A stretch of 64,000 nt of DNA. Origin: UBA2334 sp049653005. GTDB taxonomy: Bacteria; Pseudomonadota; Gammaproteobacteria; Burkholderiales; Burkholderiaceae_C. The position numbers and the translations under genes were made by a program. Position 1 is the stretch's first letter, and each line of letters begins with the position of its first letter. This document shows, one piece after another, positions 34,675 through 42,717 of this stretch. The DNA is taken from contig JBASFL010000121.1 of NCBI GenBank assembly GCA_049653005.1, forward strand, positions 1 to 64,000, in the 5' to 3' direction. The notes under the pieces are model-generated. The model was not told where the DNA came from. It did no database searches and was given only the letters and a program-made list of their open reading frames with translations.

Positions 34675-35843
34675 GGCAAAGCAGGTGGCGGCAGTTCGCG
34701 CAGCAGGGTGATGGTCATGGTCTGGTTGTGCAGCTTGCAGGCCACGGTGTCCACCAGGGGGCTGATTTCGCCGTTGGAATAGAACCCCGCCAGCGTGGTG
34801 TGCGCGCCCAGCACTTGGCCCACGGCCTCCACTTCTTCGTCCACACGGGCGCCCATCACCAGTTTGCGGCCCACACAACTGACCAGCAGGGCCAGCGCGG
34901 GGGTGGTGGGATCCGTGGGGCGCAAGGCGGTGTGGGTGATGGCATGTTGGGCGGCGGTTTCAGCAGCGTCCACCAGTGCATCGACCGAGGCCTGCATCAA
35001 CTGCAAGTGCCCGCCCTCGCTCACATCCCCGGCCAGCACCAGGCTGCCGTCGGTGGGGTTCACACCCAGGATGGTGCGGGTCAGGCCCACGGCCGCCTGG
35101 TCTTCGCCCAGCACCGACCAGGGGAACAGCAGGCCCGAGGCGGGCAATTGCGCGGCGTATTCACCCAGGTAGCGTTTGTAAATATCCAAGGCACGCTCGC
35201 CGTCCAACTCGTACAACACGTTGCCTTCGGCGCGGGTGACGCGGCGCACAGGGCCAAACCGCTGCCAGCCACCAAACGAGGCGTGCGACACGTCCCATGT
35301 GGGACCGTCCAGCCCCACGGCCACCACGTCGGTCGTAGACACACCGTTGGGGCCCAGCACGCGGGCCCCGGTAAAGCGGCCGCCATCACCTGCCAGCCCC
35401 CCCGTCACCAACACCCCCGCACCCAACGCGCCCACCAGGCCATCGACCAAGGCGCTGCCGTTGATGTTCGCCCCCTGGCCCAGCACCAACACGTGGCGCA
35501 GTTCAGGGTGGTTCAAGCGTTGCGCGAGGCGCTGGCCCACGCTGAACGAATCTGCCATGTCTGCCAACTGCTCAGCCACCACGCGAAACGCCGGGGTGTC
35601 GAAATGCAGGGCGGTGGCCACCAGGGTGTCGTCGGCCACGCCTTGGTTGGAAATCTCACCGGCCGTGGAACACCCCACCCACTGCGCACCGGGCACCGCG
35701 TTTTGAAGGTGCGCCACATCGAGACCGTCCACAGCATTCAAGCTGCCAAACACCAAAACCAATTGGGGCTGCGCGGCCGCCAAGGTGGCCAAGTCGCTCG
35801 GGGTAAAACCGTTGTCGCCTGCGGTGCACTGCGTGACTTTCAT
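34671..35843 (-). CDS. FIST-domain sensory protein
   Basis: A 390-residue soluble protein with FIST_N (about 25-220; WVGCSTAGEISNQG, VTGGLAGDGGRF) and FIST_C (about 230-375; SCVGRKLVMGARVDEEVEAV, GFYSNGEISP) domains. FIST domains are proposed to bind small ligands such as amino acids and are found with signalling proteins. ATG 35843 has AAGGA 8 nt upstream. It overlaps the hybrid kinase start, forming a two-gene sensory unit. Confidence 0.9.
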   Translation of the reverse strand: MKVTQCTAGDNGFTPSDLATLAAAQPQLVLVFGSLNAVDGLDVAHLQNAVPGAQWVGCSTAGEISNQGVADDTLVATALHFDTPAFRVVAEQLADMADSFSVGQRLAQRLNHPELRHVLVLGQGANINGSALVDGLVGALGAGVLVTGGLAGDGGRFTGARVLGPNGVSTTDVVAVGLDGPTWDVSHASFGGWQRFGPVRRVTRAEGNVLYELDGERALDIYKRYLGEYAAQLPASGLLFPWSVLGEDQAAVGLTRTILGVNPTDGSLVLAGDVSEGGHLQLMQASVDALVDAAETAAQHAITHTALRPTDPTTPALALLVSCVGRKLVMGARVDEEVEAVGQVLGAHTTLAGFYSNGEISPLVDTVACKLHNQTMTITLLRELPPPALP

Positions 35844-35948
35844 GCCGGTGTCCTTTTTGTAATGGTGGGTGAAATCCAGTGGTGGGCACCCGGGTTTCAG
35901 CATAACGCAGGTGGGGATTTCTTCCCGGTTCCCACACAATGCTTGCCC

Positions 35949-37163
35949 ATGGTCACGCTCACCGACATCGAACAAGCCGCCCACCGCCTGCAAGGCCAGG
36001 TGCTGAACACACCGTGTGTGGAATCGCGCACGCTGTCGCAGCTCACGGGCGCGCAGGTGTTTCTGAAATTTGAAAACCTGCAATACACCGCCTCGTTCAA
36101 AGAGCGCGGGGCCTGCAACAAGCTACTGCAAATGGACGCGGGCGGCGCCACGCCGCAGGGCGTGGTGGCCATGTCGGCAGGCAACCACGCCCAGGGCGTG
36201 GCCTACCACGCGCAAAAGCTGGGACGGCGCGCCGTGATCGTCATGCCGCTGTTCACCCCCGGCATCAAGGTGGAGCGCACGCGCGGCTTCGGGGCCGAGG
36301 TGGTGCTGCACGGCAACAGCCTGGACGAGGCCCGCGAACACGCCTACCAACTGGCGCGCGAACAGCACCTGGCATTTGTTCACCCCTACGACGACCCGGC
36401 CATCGTCGCGGGCCAGGGCACGGTGGGGCTGGAAATGCTGCAAGCCGTGCCCGACCTGGACACGCTGGTGGTGGCCGTGGGCGGGGGCGGGCTGATTGCG
36501 GGCATGGCCACAGCGGCCAAGGCTCTGAAGCCAAACATTCGCGTGGTGGGGGTGCAAACCCAGCGCTTTCCGGCCATGGTCAATGCCATGACCGGCAGCC
36601 AGCACCCCACCACCGCGCAAAACTCCATTGCCGAGGGCATTGCCGTGGGCACTCCGGGCCAACTGCCCCAGACACTGGTGCGCCAGGCGGTGGACGAGTG
36701 GCTGCTGGTGGACGAGGGCGACATCGAACAGGCCATCGTCATGTTGCTGGAGATTGAAAAAACCCTGGTGGAAGGCGCGGGCGCCGCCGGGCTGGCCGCG
36801 CTGCTGAAACACCCCGAACGGTTCCAAGGCCAGCGCGTGGGGCTGGTGCTGTGCGGCGGCAACATCGACCCGCTGCTGCTCGCCTCCATCATCGAGCGCG
36901 GCATGGTGCGCGCCGGGCGGCTGGCCCGCATCCGCGTCAACACGCGCGATGTGCCCGGCTCGCTGGCACGCATCACGGCCACCGTGGCCGAGGCCGGGGC
37001 CAACGTGAACGAGGTGCACCACCAGCGCGCCTTCACCCTGCTGGCCGCACAAAACGTGGAAATAGAACTGGTGCTGCAAACGCGCGGGCCGGGGCATGTC
37101 GAGCTGGTGCTGGCCGCGTTGCGTGCGGCAGGCTTCGAGGCGGCGGTGTGCCGCCCCAGTTGA
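35949..37163 (+). CDS. ilvA: threonine ammonia-lyase with single ACT domain
   Basis: A 404-residue PLP enzyme converting threonine to 2-oxobutanoate. PLP Lys51 is in SFKERGACNKL; the phosphate-binding loop is VAVGGGGLIAGMATA. One ACT-type domain at about 330-400 (RIRVNTRDVPGSLARITATVAEAGANV) indicates the shorter allosteric form rather than the 500-residue two-domain biosynthetic enzyme. The symbol is by family; tdcB-like use is possible. It is divergent from the FIST gene with 105 bp between. Confidence 0.88.
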   Translation: MVTLTDIEQAAHRLQGQVLNTPCVESRTLSQLTGAQVFLKFENLQYTASFKERGACNKLLQMDAGGATPQGVVAMSAGNHAQGVAYHAQKLGRRAVIVMPLFTPGIKVERTRGFGAEVVLHGNSLDEAREHAYQLAREQHLAFVHPYDDPAIVAGQGTVGLEMLQAVPDLDTLVVAVGGGGLIAGMATAAKALKPNIRVVGVQTQRFPAMVNAMTGSQHPTTAQNSIAEGIAVGTPGQLPQTLVRQAVDEWLLVDEGDIEQAIVMLLEIEKTLVEGAGAAGLAALLKHPERFQGQRVGLVLCGGNIDPLLLASIIERGMVRAGRLARIRVNTRDVPGSLARITATVAEAGANVNEVHHQRAFTLLAAQNVEIELVLQTRGPGHVELVLAALRAAGFEAAVCRPS

Positions 37164-37187
37164 AACAGGTGGTTTGCCGCCGGTTTC
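37162..37187 (+). terminator. hairpin at the ilvA 3' end (no T-run)
   Basis: GAAAC-a-GGTGG-TTTG-CCGCC-g-GTTTC starts inside the ilvA stop codon. The stem is strong but no T-run follows, so it may protect the 3' end or pause transcription rather than terminate. Confidence 0.4.
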
Positions 37188-37252
37188 ACCTAGAATTGAC
37201 GGATATCAAACCGCAGTCCAGTCTGTACACCACCGTTACCCAGGAGACCTTG

Positions 37253-37396
37253 ATGGCACACGCCCCCGACCATTCCCAAGCCCACGCAGAGCAAGACGTG
37301 GTCGAGTCCGTTGTTCACCACATGCCCGTGGTGTTGCCCGTGGCCGGTGCCGTGCTGATCTTCCTGTTGGCCTTCATCGCCGTGTTCATGGCCTGA
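37253..37396 (+). CDS. small single-span membrane protein (unknown)
   Basis: A 47-residue protein: a polar, His-rich N-terminus (MAHAPDHSQAHAEQDVVESVVHH) and one C-terminal hydrophobic helix (VVLPVAGAVLIFLLAFIAVFMA). A strong SD (AGGAGA, 6 nt before ATG) and a clean terminator 28 bp after the stop support a real, independently transcribed gene. I do not recognise a family. The His cluster hints at metal contact, which is inference. Confidence 0.75.
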   Translation: MAHAPDHSQAHAEQDVVESVVHHMPVVLPVAGAVLIFLLAFIAVFMA

Positions 37397-37424
37397 CCAC
37401 CCCCAGCAGCTCAAGCCATCACAG

Positions 37425-37448
37425 AACCGGGCCATGCCCGGTTTTTTT
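37425..37448 (+). terminator. Rho-independent terminator after the 47-residue protein gene
   Basis: AACCGGGC-CAT-GCCCGGTT followed by TTTTT; 8-bp stem, 3-nt loop. Confidence 0.85.
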
Positions 37449-37658
37449 ACGTCAGCATTAGGTTATGCATTTCTTGCATGTAACTTGGCCGTAACTGACA
37501 GGCTGGCGTTTTTAAAATAGCAGCCCTTGGCCGACACGCGGTGCCGGGCAGCAGGCCTTACCCCTCTGCTGACCGGCCAACACTGCAACCAGCTCACAGC
37601 TCCGCAGCCTCCGGGCGCCGACCGGGACGCCCGTTTTATTTACCGCTGGAGCTGTCGC
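37449..37658 (+). promoter_or_regulatory. long pckG leader/promoter region with a terminator-like hairpin
   Basis: About 210 bp without a gene. It contains a TAAAAT -10-like box (37513-37518), the imperfect dyad GTTATGCA...TGCATGTAAC (37472-37494), and CGGGCG (37612-37617) / CGCCCG (37628-37633) followed by TTTTATTT, only 18 nt before the pckG ATG. The last could act as an attenuator. No good -35 box is seen. Confidence 0.4.
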
Positions 37659-39536
37659 ATGAATTCACCCGTGATGCAGGGCCTTGCCCTGAACACACCC
37701 TCTTTCGTCAAAAACGCCAAATTGGTGGCCTGGGTCGCCGACATGGTGGCGCTGTGCAAACCCGCCGCCATCCACTGGTGCGACGGGTCTGACGCCGAAT
37801 ACAACCAGCTGTGCGACCAAATGGTGGCCAGCGGCACACTGAAGCGCCTGAACCCCGCCAAGCGCGCCAACTCGTTCCTGGCCTGCTCCGACCCATCGGA
37901 CGTGGCCCGCGTGGAAGACCGCACCTACATCTGCTCCGAGCAGAAAGAAAACGCCGGCCCCACCAACAACTGGATGGCACCGGCCGAGATGCGCGCCACG
38001 TTGCAACCCCTGTTCGACGGCTGCATGAAGGGCCGCACCATGTATGTGGTGCCTTTCAGCATGGGTCCGCTGGGCTCACCCATTGCGCACATTGGCATCG
38101 AACTGTCTGACAGCGCCTACGTGGCCGTCAACATGAAAATCATGACCCGCATGGGCAAGGCCGTGTACGACGTGCTGGGCGTGGACGGCGAATTCGTGCC
38201 CTGCATGCACACCGTGGGTGCGCCGCTGGAAGTCGGCCAGAAAGACGTGGCCTGGCCCTGCAACCCCAAGACCAAATACATCGTTCATTACCCCGAAACC
38301 CGCGAAATCTGGAGCTACGGCTCCGGCTACGGCGGCAACGCGCTGCTGGGCAAGAAGTGCTTTGCGCTGCGCATTGCGTCCAACATGGGCCGCGATCAGG
38401 GCTGGCTGGCCGAGCACATGCTCATCCTGGGCGTGACCAACCCCCAGGGCAAGAAATACCACGTGGCAGCCGCTTTCCCCAGCGCCTGCGGCAAGACCAA
38501 CTTCTCCATGCTGGTGCCCCCAGCCGGATTTGACGGCTGGAGCGTGACCACCATTGGCGACGACATCGCCTGGATCAAGCCCCGTGTCGATGCCGACGGC
38601 CAAACCCGTCTGTACGCCATCAACCCAGAAGCGGGTTACTTTGGTGTGGCCCCCGGCACCAACATGCTGACCAACCCCAACTGCATGCGCAGCCTGGACA
38701 AAGACGTGATCTTCACCAACGTGGCCCTGACCGACGACGGCGACGTGTGGTGGGAAGGCATGGAGCACGACACCGGCAGCGTGCCCGAGCACCTGATCGA
38801 CTGGCAAGGCAAAGACTGGACGCCTGCCATTGCCAAAGAAACCGGCGCCAAGGCCGCGCACCCCAACTCGCGGTTCACCGTGGCCGCCACCAACAACCCC
38901 GCGCTGGACAGCGCGTGGAACGACCCCGCCGGTGTGCCCATCGACGCGTTCATCTTCGGTGGCCGCCGCTCCACCACCGTGCCGCTGGTCACCCAGGCAC
39001 AAAGCTGGACCGAAGGCGTGTACATGGCCGCCACCATGGGCTCTGAAACCACCGCGGCCGCCTTTGGCGCACAAGGCGTGGTGCGCCGCGACCCCTTCGC
39101 CATGCTGCCCTTCGCCGGTTACAACATGAGCGACTACTTCCAGCACTGGCTGGACATGGGCACCAAGCTGGAAGCCGCCAACGCCACGCTGCCCGGCGTG
39201 TTCTGCGTGAACTGGTTCCGCAAGGGTGACAACGGCAAGTTTGTGTGGCCCGGCTACGGCGAAAACATGCGCGTGCTGAAGTGGATGATTGACCGCCTGG
39301 AAGGCCAAGCCACGGGCACCCAAAACATCTTCGGCACAAGCCCCACCTACGGCGAAATCACCTGGGACGGCCTGAACTTCACCCAAGAGCAGTTCAACAC
39401 CGTGACCAGCATCGACAAAGCCGCCTGGACCCAGGAACTGGCCCTGCACGACGAGCTGTTCGCCCAGCTGGCGTACCACTTGCCCAAGGCACTCGAAGAG
39501 ACCAAGGCGCGCATCCAGGACCGCCTGAGCGCCTGA
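37659..39536 (+). CDS. pckG: phosphoenolpyruvate carboxykinase (GTP)
   Basis: A 625-residue cytosolic enzyme converting oxaloacetate and GTP to PEP in gluconeogenesis. Phosphate loop AAFPSACGKTNFSML near 275 with the reactive Cys; metal-binding region GDDIAWIK; GTP-class segments EREI-like SYGSGYGGNALLGKKC and FIFGGRRSTTVPLV. Length is typical of the GTP-dependent family. ATG 37659 has GGAG 7 nt upstream. Monocistronic, with terminators on both sides. Confidence 0.95.
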   Translation: MNSPVMQGLALNTPSFVKNAKLVAWVADMVALCKPAAIHWCDGSDAEYNQLCDQMVASGTLKRLNPAKRANSFLACSDPSDVARVEDRTYICSEQKENAGPTNNWMAPAEMRATLQPLFDGCMKGRTMYVVPFSMGPLGSPIAHIGIELSDSAYVAVNMKIMTRMGKAVYDVLGVDGEFVPCMHTVGAPLEVGQKDVAWPCNPKTKYIVHYPETREIWSYGSGYGGNALLGKKCFALRIASNMGRDQGWLAEHMLILGVTNPQGKKYHVAAAFPSACGKTNFSMLVPPAGFDGWSVTTIGDDIAWIKPRVDADGQTRLYAINPEAGYFGVAPGTNMLTNPNCMRSLDKDVIFTNVALTDDGDVWWEGMEHDTGSVPEHLIDWQGKDWTPAIAKETGAKAAHPNSRFTVAATNNPALDSAWNDPAGVPIDAFIFGGRRSTTVPLVTQAQSWTEGVYMAATMGSETTAAAFGAQGVVRRDPFAMLPFAGYNMSDYFQHWLDMGTKLEAANATLPGVFCVNWFRKGDNGKFVWPGYGENMRVLKWMIDRLEGQATGTQNIFGTSPTYGEITWDGLNFTQEQFNTVTSIDKAAWTQELALHDELFAQLAYHLPKALEETKARIQDRLSA

Positions 39537-39600
39537 CACGCGACCCGGCACAAGACCGAGTTTGCACCTGAACCCTGGGTCCTCAATGGGCCTGGGCCCC

Positions 39601-39626
39601 AAGCCACCCTTGCGGTGGCTTTTTTG
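39601..39626 (+). terminator. Rho-independent terminator after pckG
   Basis: AAGCCACC-CTTGC-GGTGGCTT continuing into TTTTT, 64 bp past the stop. Confidence 0.85.
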
Positions 39627-39644
39627 TGTCTGCTTGAAGCCAGG

Positions 39645-40028
39645 TCAGTGGGCGGCGACGCTGAAGCGGGCGCGCGAGCGGGCCTGGGCACGCGCCTGGG
39701 CCGAGCGGTCGAGCCACGACAGCACCGCCTGCGACAGGCGGACCGACACACGCGAGAGCAGCAGCAGCGCCGACAACAACACCGACCACAGCACCAACCC
39801 GGCAAGCCAATAACCCACGTCAATGCGGTCGAGCAAAAACCGCTCGGTCAGCAGCACCAGGCCGGCCATGACAGCTGCGACCCACATCAGGGCCAGGCCA
39901 CGGACCATGTCCTGGCCCATGCCGGTGGAGGGCGGAGGGGCAACGGGGGTGTCGGCCTGCTCGGCGGGTTGAGAAGCCATCAAAGGGCGGGCGGGGTAGG
40001 CGCTGGGGCTGAAAACGGGGGTGGACAT
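39645..40028 (-). CDS. small two-helix membrane protein (unknown)
   Basis: A 127-residue protein. A Pro-rich, polar N-terminus (about 1-40) precedes two hydrophobic helices (about 47-68 and 78-100) and an Arg/Ala-rich basic tail (SAQARAQARSRARF). AGGAGG 7 nt before ATG 40028 is a near-perfect SD. Not a family I recognise. It is convergent with pckG and 194 bp divergent from the usp gene. Confidence 0.7.
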   Translation of the reverse strand: MSTPVFSPSAYPARPLMASQPAEQADTPVAPPPSTGMGQDMVRGLALMWVAAVMAGLVLLTERFLLDRIDVGYWLAGLVLWSVLLSALLLLSRVSVRLSQAVLSWLDRSAQARAQARSRARFSVAAH

Positions 40029-40222
40029 CGTGGACCTCCTGAAAACAATGAACGGTCTCGTGGACCGGACTGAACTATAAGGGTTTTCCCTGATTTTTGT
40101 GCAATGCAGCAAAAAGCCCGTTTCCCACCCCAAGGGGGTTGCGTTGGCGACAGGCGGTCTGGCCATGGGGCGACTGCGGTCGGCTTACACTCAAACGTCA
40201 CGCGTACCTTTGGAGAGGCAAC

Positions 40223-40645
40223 ATGAAAATCCTGCTCGCGGTGGATGGCAGCAAATTCACCAAAAAAATGCTGGCTTACCTCACCACGCACCCGGAGCTG
40301 TTCGGGCCCCACAACACCTACACAGCGTTCACCGCCATTGGGGCGTTGCCCCCGCGCGCACGCGCTGCCGTGGGCGCGGAAATTGCCAAAGGCTATTACG
40401 AGGACGAAACCGCCAAGGTGGCGGCGCCCGTGGTCAAGTTCCTGGCACGCCACGGCATCACACCCCAGGTCGTCTACAAGGTGGGCCAGCCGGGTGAACT
40501 GATCGCCAAAGCCGCGTCGGAAGGCGGTTTCGACATGGTCATGATGGGTTCGCACGGCCACAGCGCGCTGGGCAACCTGGTCATGGGCTCCGTTGCCACA
40601 CAGGTGCTGGCGCATTGCGCCGTGCCCGTGCTGCTGGTGCGCTGA
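40223..40645 (+). CDS. universal stress protein (UspA family)
   Basis: A 140-residue single-domain Usp. N-terminal MKILLAVDGSKFT and the ATP-binding signature G-x2-G-x9-G-S in MGSHGHSALGNLVMGSVATQV are intact, so nucleotide binding is likely. GGAGAGG lies upstream of ATG 40223. It sits 17 bp before a HD-GYP gene, suggesting joint expression. Confidence 0.92.
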   Translation: MKILLAVDGSKFTKKMLAYLTTHPELFGPHNTYTAFTAIGALPPRARAAVGAEIAKGYYEDETAKVAAPVVKFLARHGITPQVVYKVGQPGELIAKAASEGGFDMVMMGSHGHSALGNLVMGSVATQVLAHCAVPVLLVR

Positions 40646-40662
40646 TTTTTGCCTCACACGCC

Positions 40663-41913
40663 ATGCTGAAAAAAATACGGGTTGAAGATGTCCGCTTGGG
40701 CATGCACATCAAGGAGTTTTGCGGCTCCTGGATGGATCACCCGTTCTGGCGCGGCCAGTTTGTGATCACCGACCCCAAAGACCTGCAAAAAATCCTGGCC
40801 AGCGCCGTGCGCGAGGTCATCATCGACACAGGCAAGGGGCTGGATGTGCCCGCCGAGGCCCCCCAGTCAGAGGCCCCTGCCGAACCCGCCAAAGTGGCCG
40901 ACGACATCGAACAGGCGGTCATGTACGACCGCCCGGTGTCGTTGCCACAGGAAAAGGTGGCGTCCCACAAAGAATTTGCCCGCGCGGCCGCCATTTGCCG
41001 CCAGGCGTCGGGGGCGGTCTCTTCCATGTTCCAGGAAGCCCGCATGGGCCGCGCGGTGGACACGGTGGTGGCCCGCCAGGTGGTGCAAGACATCTCCGAT
41101 TCGGTCACCCGCAACGGCGGTGCACTCATCAGCTTGGCGCGGCTGAAAACCGCCGACGACTATTCGTACATGCACTCGGTGGCCGTGTGCGCCCTGATGG
41201 TGGCACTGGCCAAACAAATGGGCATGAACGACGTCGAAACCCGCGCCGCCGGGTTTGCTGGCCTGCTGCACGACATTGGCAAAATGTCCATTCCGCTGGA
41301 TGTGCTCAACAAGCCCGGCAAACTCACCGACGAAGAATTTGACCTGGTGAAACGCCACCCCGAAGAGGGCGTGCGCATCCTCCAGGAAAGCGGCACCACA
41401 GACGCCGCCGCCATCGACGTGTGCCTGCACCACCACGAAAAAACCAACGGCACCGGCTACCCCCACCGGCTGGTGGACGCGCAAATCAGCCGCCTGGCCA
41501 AAATGGGCGCCGTGTGCGATGTCTACGACGCCATCACCAGCAACCGGCCCTACAAGGCGGGTTGGGACCCGGCGCAGTCGCTGAAACAAATGGCCTCGTG
41601 GGCCAACGGCCACTTCGACCCCAAAATTTTCCAGGCCTTCGTCAGCAGTTTGGGCATCTACCCCACCGGCTCGCTGGTGCTGCTGGACAACAACAAACTG
41701 GCGGTGGTCACCGACCAAACGCCCGGCTCGCTGCTCAAGCCCATGGTGAAGGTGTTTTTCTCCACCCGCTCGGGCGAACGCATGACGCCAGAAATGGTGG
41801 ATTTGTCGGCCGCCAGTTGCCGCGTGAAGATCGTGGGCCGTGAAGACCCCGACAAATGGAAATTCCCCGACCTGGACGAACTCTGGTCCGGCCTGGCCCC
41901 CAACAAACGCTGA
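40663..41913 (+). CDS. HD-GYP protein with DUF3391 N-terminus (motif Asp changed to Asn)
   Basis: A 416-residue cytosolic protein. A DUF3391 domain (about 3-130) precedes a HD-GYP phosphodiesterase domain. The metal-binding LLHDIGK (about 201-207) is intact, while the second signature reads HHEKTNGTGYP (about 257-267), where HHE-x-x-D-G-x-GYP is usual. HD-GYP enzymes degrade c-di-GMP. The Asn may weaken catalysis or leave a receptor role. The C-terminal part (about 340-416) is typical of this subfamily. Confidence 0.88.
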   Translation: MLKKIRVEDVRLGMHIKEFCGSWMDHPFWRGQFVITDPKDLQKILASAVREVIIDTGKGLDVPAEAPQSEAPAEPAKVADDIEQAVMYDRPVSLPQEKVASHKEFARAAAICRQASGAVSSMFQEARMGRAVDTVVARQVVQDISDSVTRNGGALISLARLKTADDYSYMHSVAVCALMVALAKQMGMNDVETRAAGFAGLLHDIGKMSIPLDVLNKPGKLTDEEFDLVKRHPEEGVRILQESGTTDAAAIDVCLHHHEKTNGTGYPHRLVDAQISRLAKMGAVCDVYDAITSNRPYKAGWDPAQSLKQMASWANGHFDPKIFQAFVSSLGIYPTGSLVLLDNNKLAVVTDQTPGSLLKPMVKVFFSTRSGERMTPEMVDLSAASCRVKIVGREDPDKWKFPDLDELWSGLAPNKR

Positions 41914-41935
41914 TGCGCCAAGCGCTTGCGCGCTT

Positions 41936-42586
41936 TCAGCGGGTGTTGAGCCCGTCGAAACAAGTGGCCAGCACCAAGGCCACGATTTCATCGGTGGTGT
42001 GCTGACCCGCCGCCTTCATGAAACCCAGCACGGGGTCGCACGCGCGCGCAAACAGCGTGTACAGCACCACGATGGGCGGCGTGGCCGGGTTCAACGCCCC
42101 GCTGGCCTGGGCTTGTTCGATCCACCCCCCCAGCTGGTCGCTGACGTTCACCAAAGCGTCCAAATACGCGGCGTGGCCCATCAGGGTGGCGCGCAAGGTG
42201 GAGTTTTCGGTGGGCAGCAGCGGCATTTCGCCCGCCAGGTGCACCTGCATGGCCCAGCGGACCACACTTTTGAGCTTGTCGTGTGCGGCCAGCCCGGCGG
42301 GCAGGGTGGCCATGTGGTCCAGCGTGCGCTGCAAAATGCGCACCATGGCCGCCGCCGCCAGGTGTTCTTTGCTGGGAAAGTGTTTGTAGAGGCTGGCCTT
42401 GGCCACGCCCACCTCGGCGGCCACCTCGTCCACCGTCATGCCTTCAAAGCCTTTTTCGGCCAGCAGGCGGTTCACGGCCAACACGATGGCGTCTTCACGG
42501 GCTTGGTGCATTTTTTCCCGGAAGCTCGCTTTTTTGACGGGCACGGGGGGCACTGGCGGGGTGGGGGTGTGGGCGGTGGTGACCAT
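41936..42586 (-). CDS. TetR/AcrR-family transcriptional regulator
   Basis: A 216-residue repressor-type protein. The helix-turn-helix lies at about 30-75 (FEGMTVDEVAAEVGVAKASLYKHF, the second part being the recognition helix). A ligand-binding C-terminal region follows. It has a Pro-rich N-terminal extension. Convergent with the HD-GYP gene (22 bp). The target is not evident; the 130-bp region at its 5' side (42587-42717) shows no clear palindrome. Confidence 0.88.
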   Translation of the reverse strand: MVTTAHTPTPPVPPVPVKKASFREKMHQAREDAIVLAVNRLLAEKGFEGMTVDEVAAEVGVAKASLYKHFPSKEHLAAAAMVRILQRTLDHMATLPAGLAAHDKLKSVVRWAMQVHLAGEMPLLPTENSTLRATLMGHAAYLDALVNVSDQLGGWIEQAQASGALNPATPPIVVLYTLFARACDPVLGFMKAAGQHTTDEIVALVLATCFDGLNTR

Positions 42587-42717
42587 GGCGGTGTGATTGC
42601 CTTTAAAAACAGCAGCTATTGAACCACACGACCAAAAACCTTACGGGCAGGTCACGGAAAAACTCTGCGGTTTAAAGCGTGGCGCCCCATGGCACGGCGT
42701 GGGCGCTGCGTCCTGGT

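Noticed and set aside
42605..42625. AGCAGCTATTGAACC resembling the edge of the interspersed repeat
   Set aside because: Only about 10 bases match and the CAAGCGCT core is missing; could be chance.
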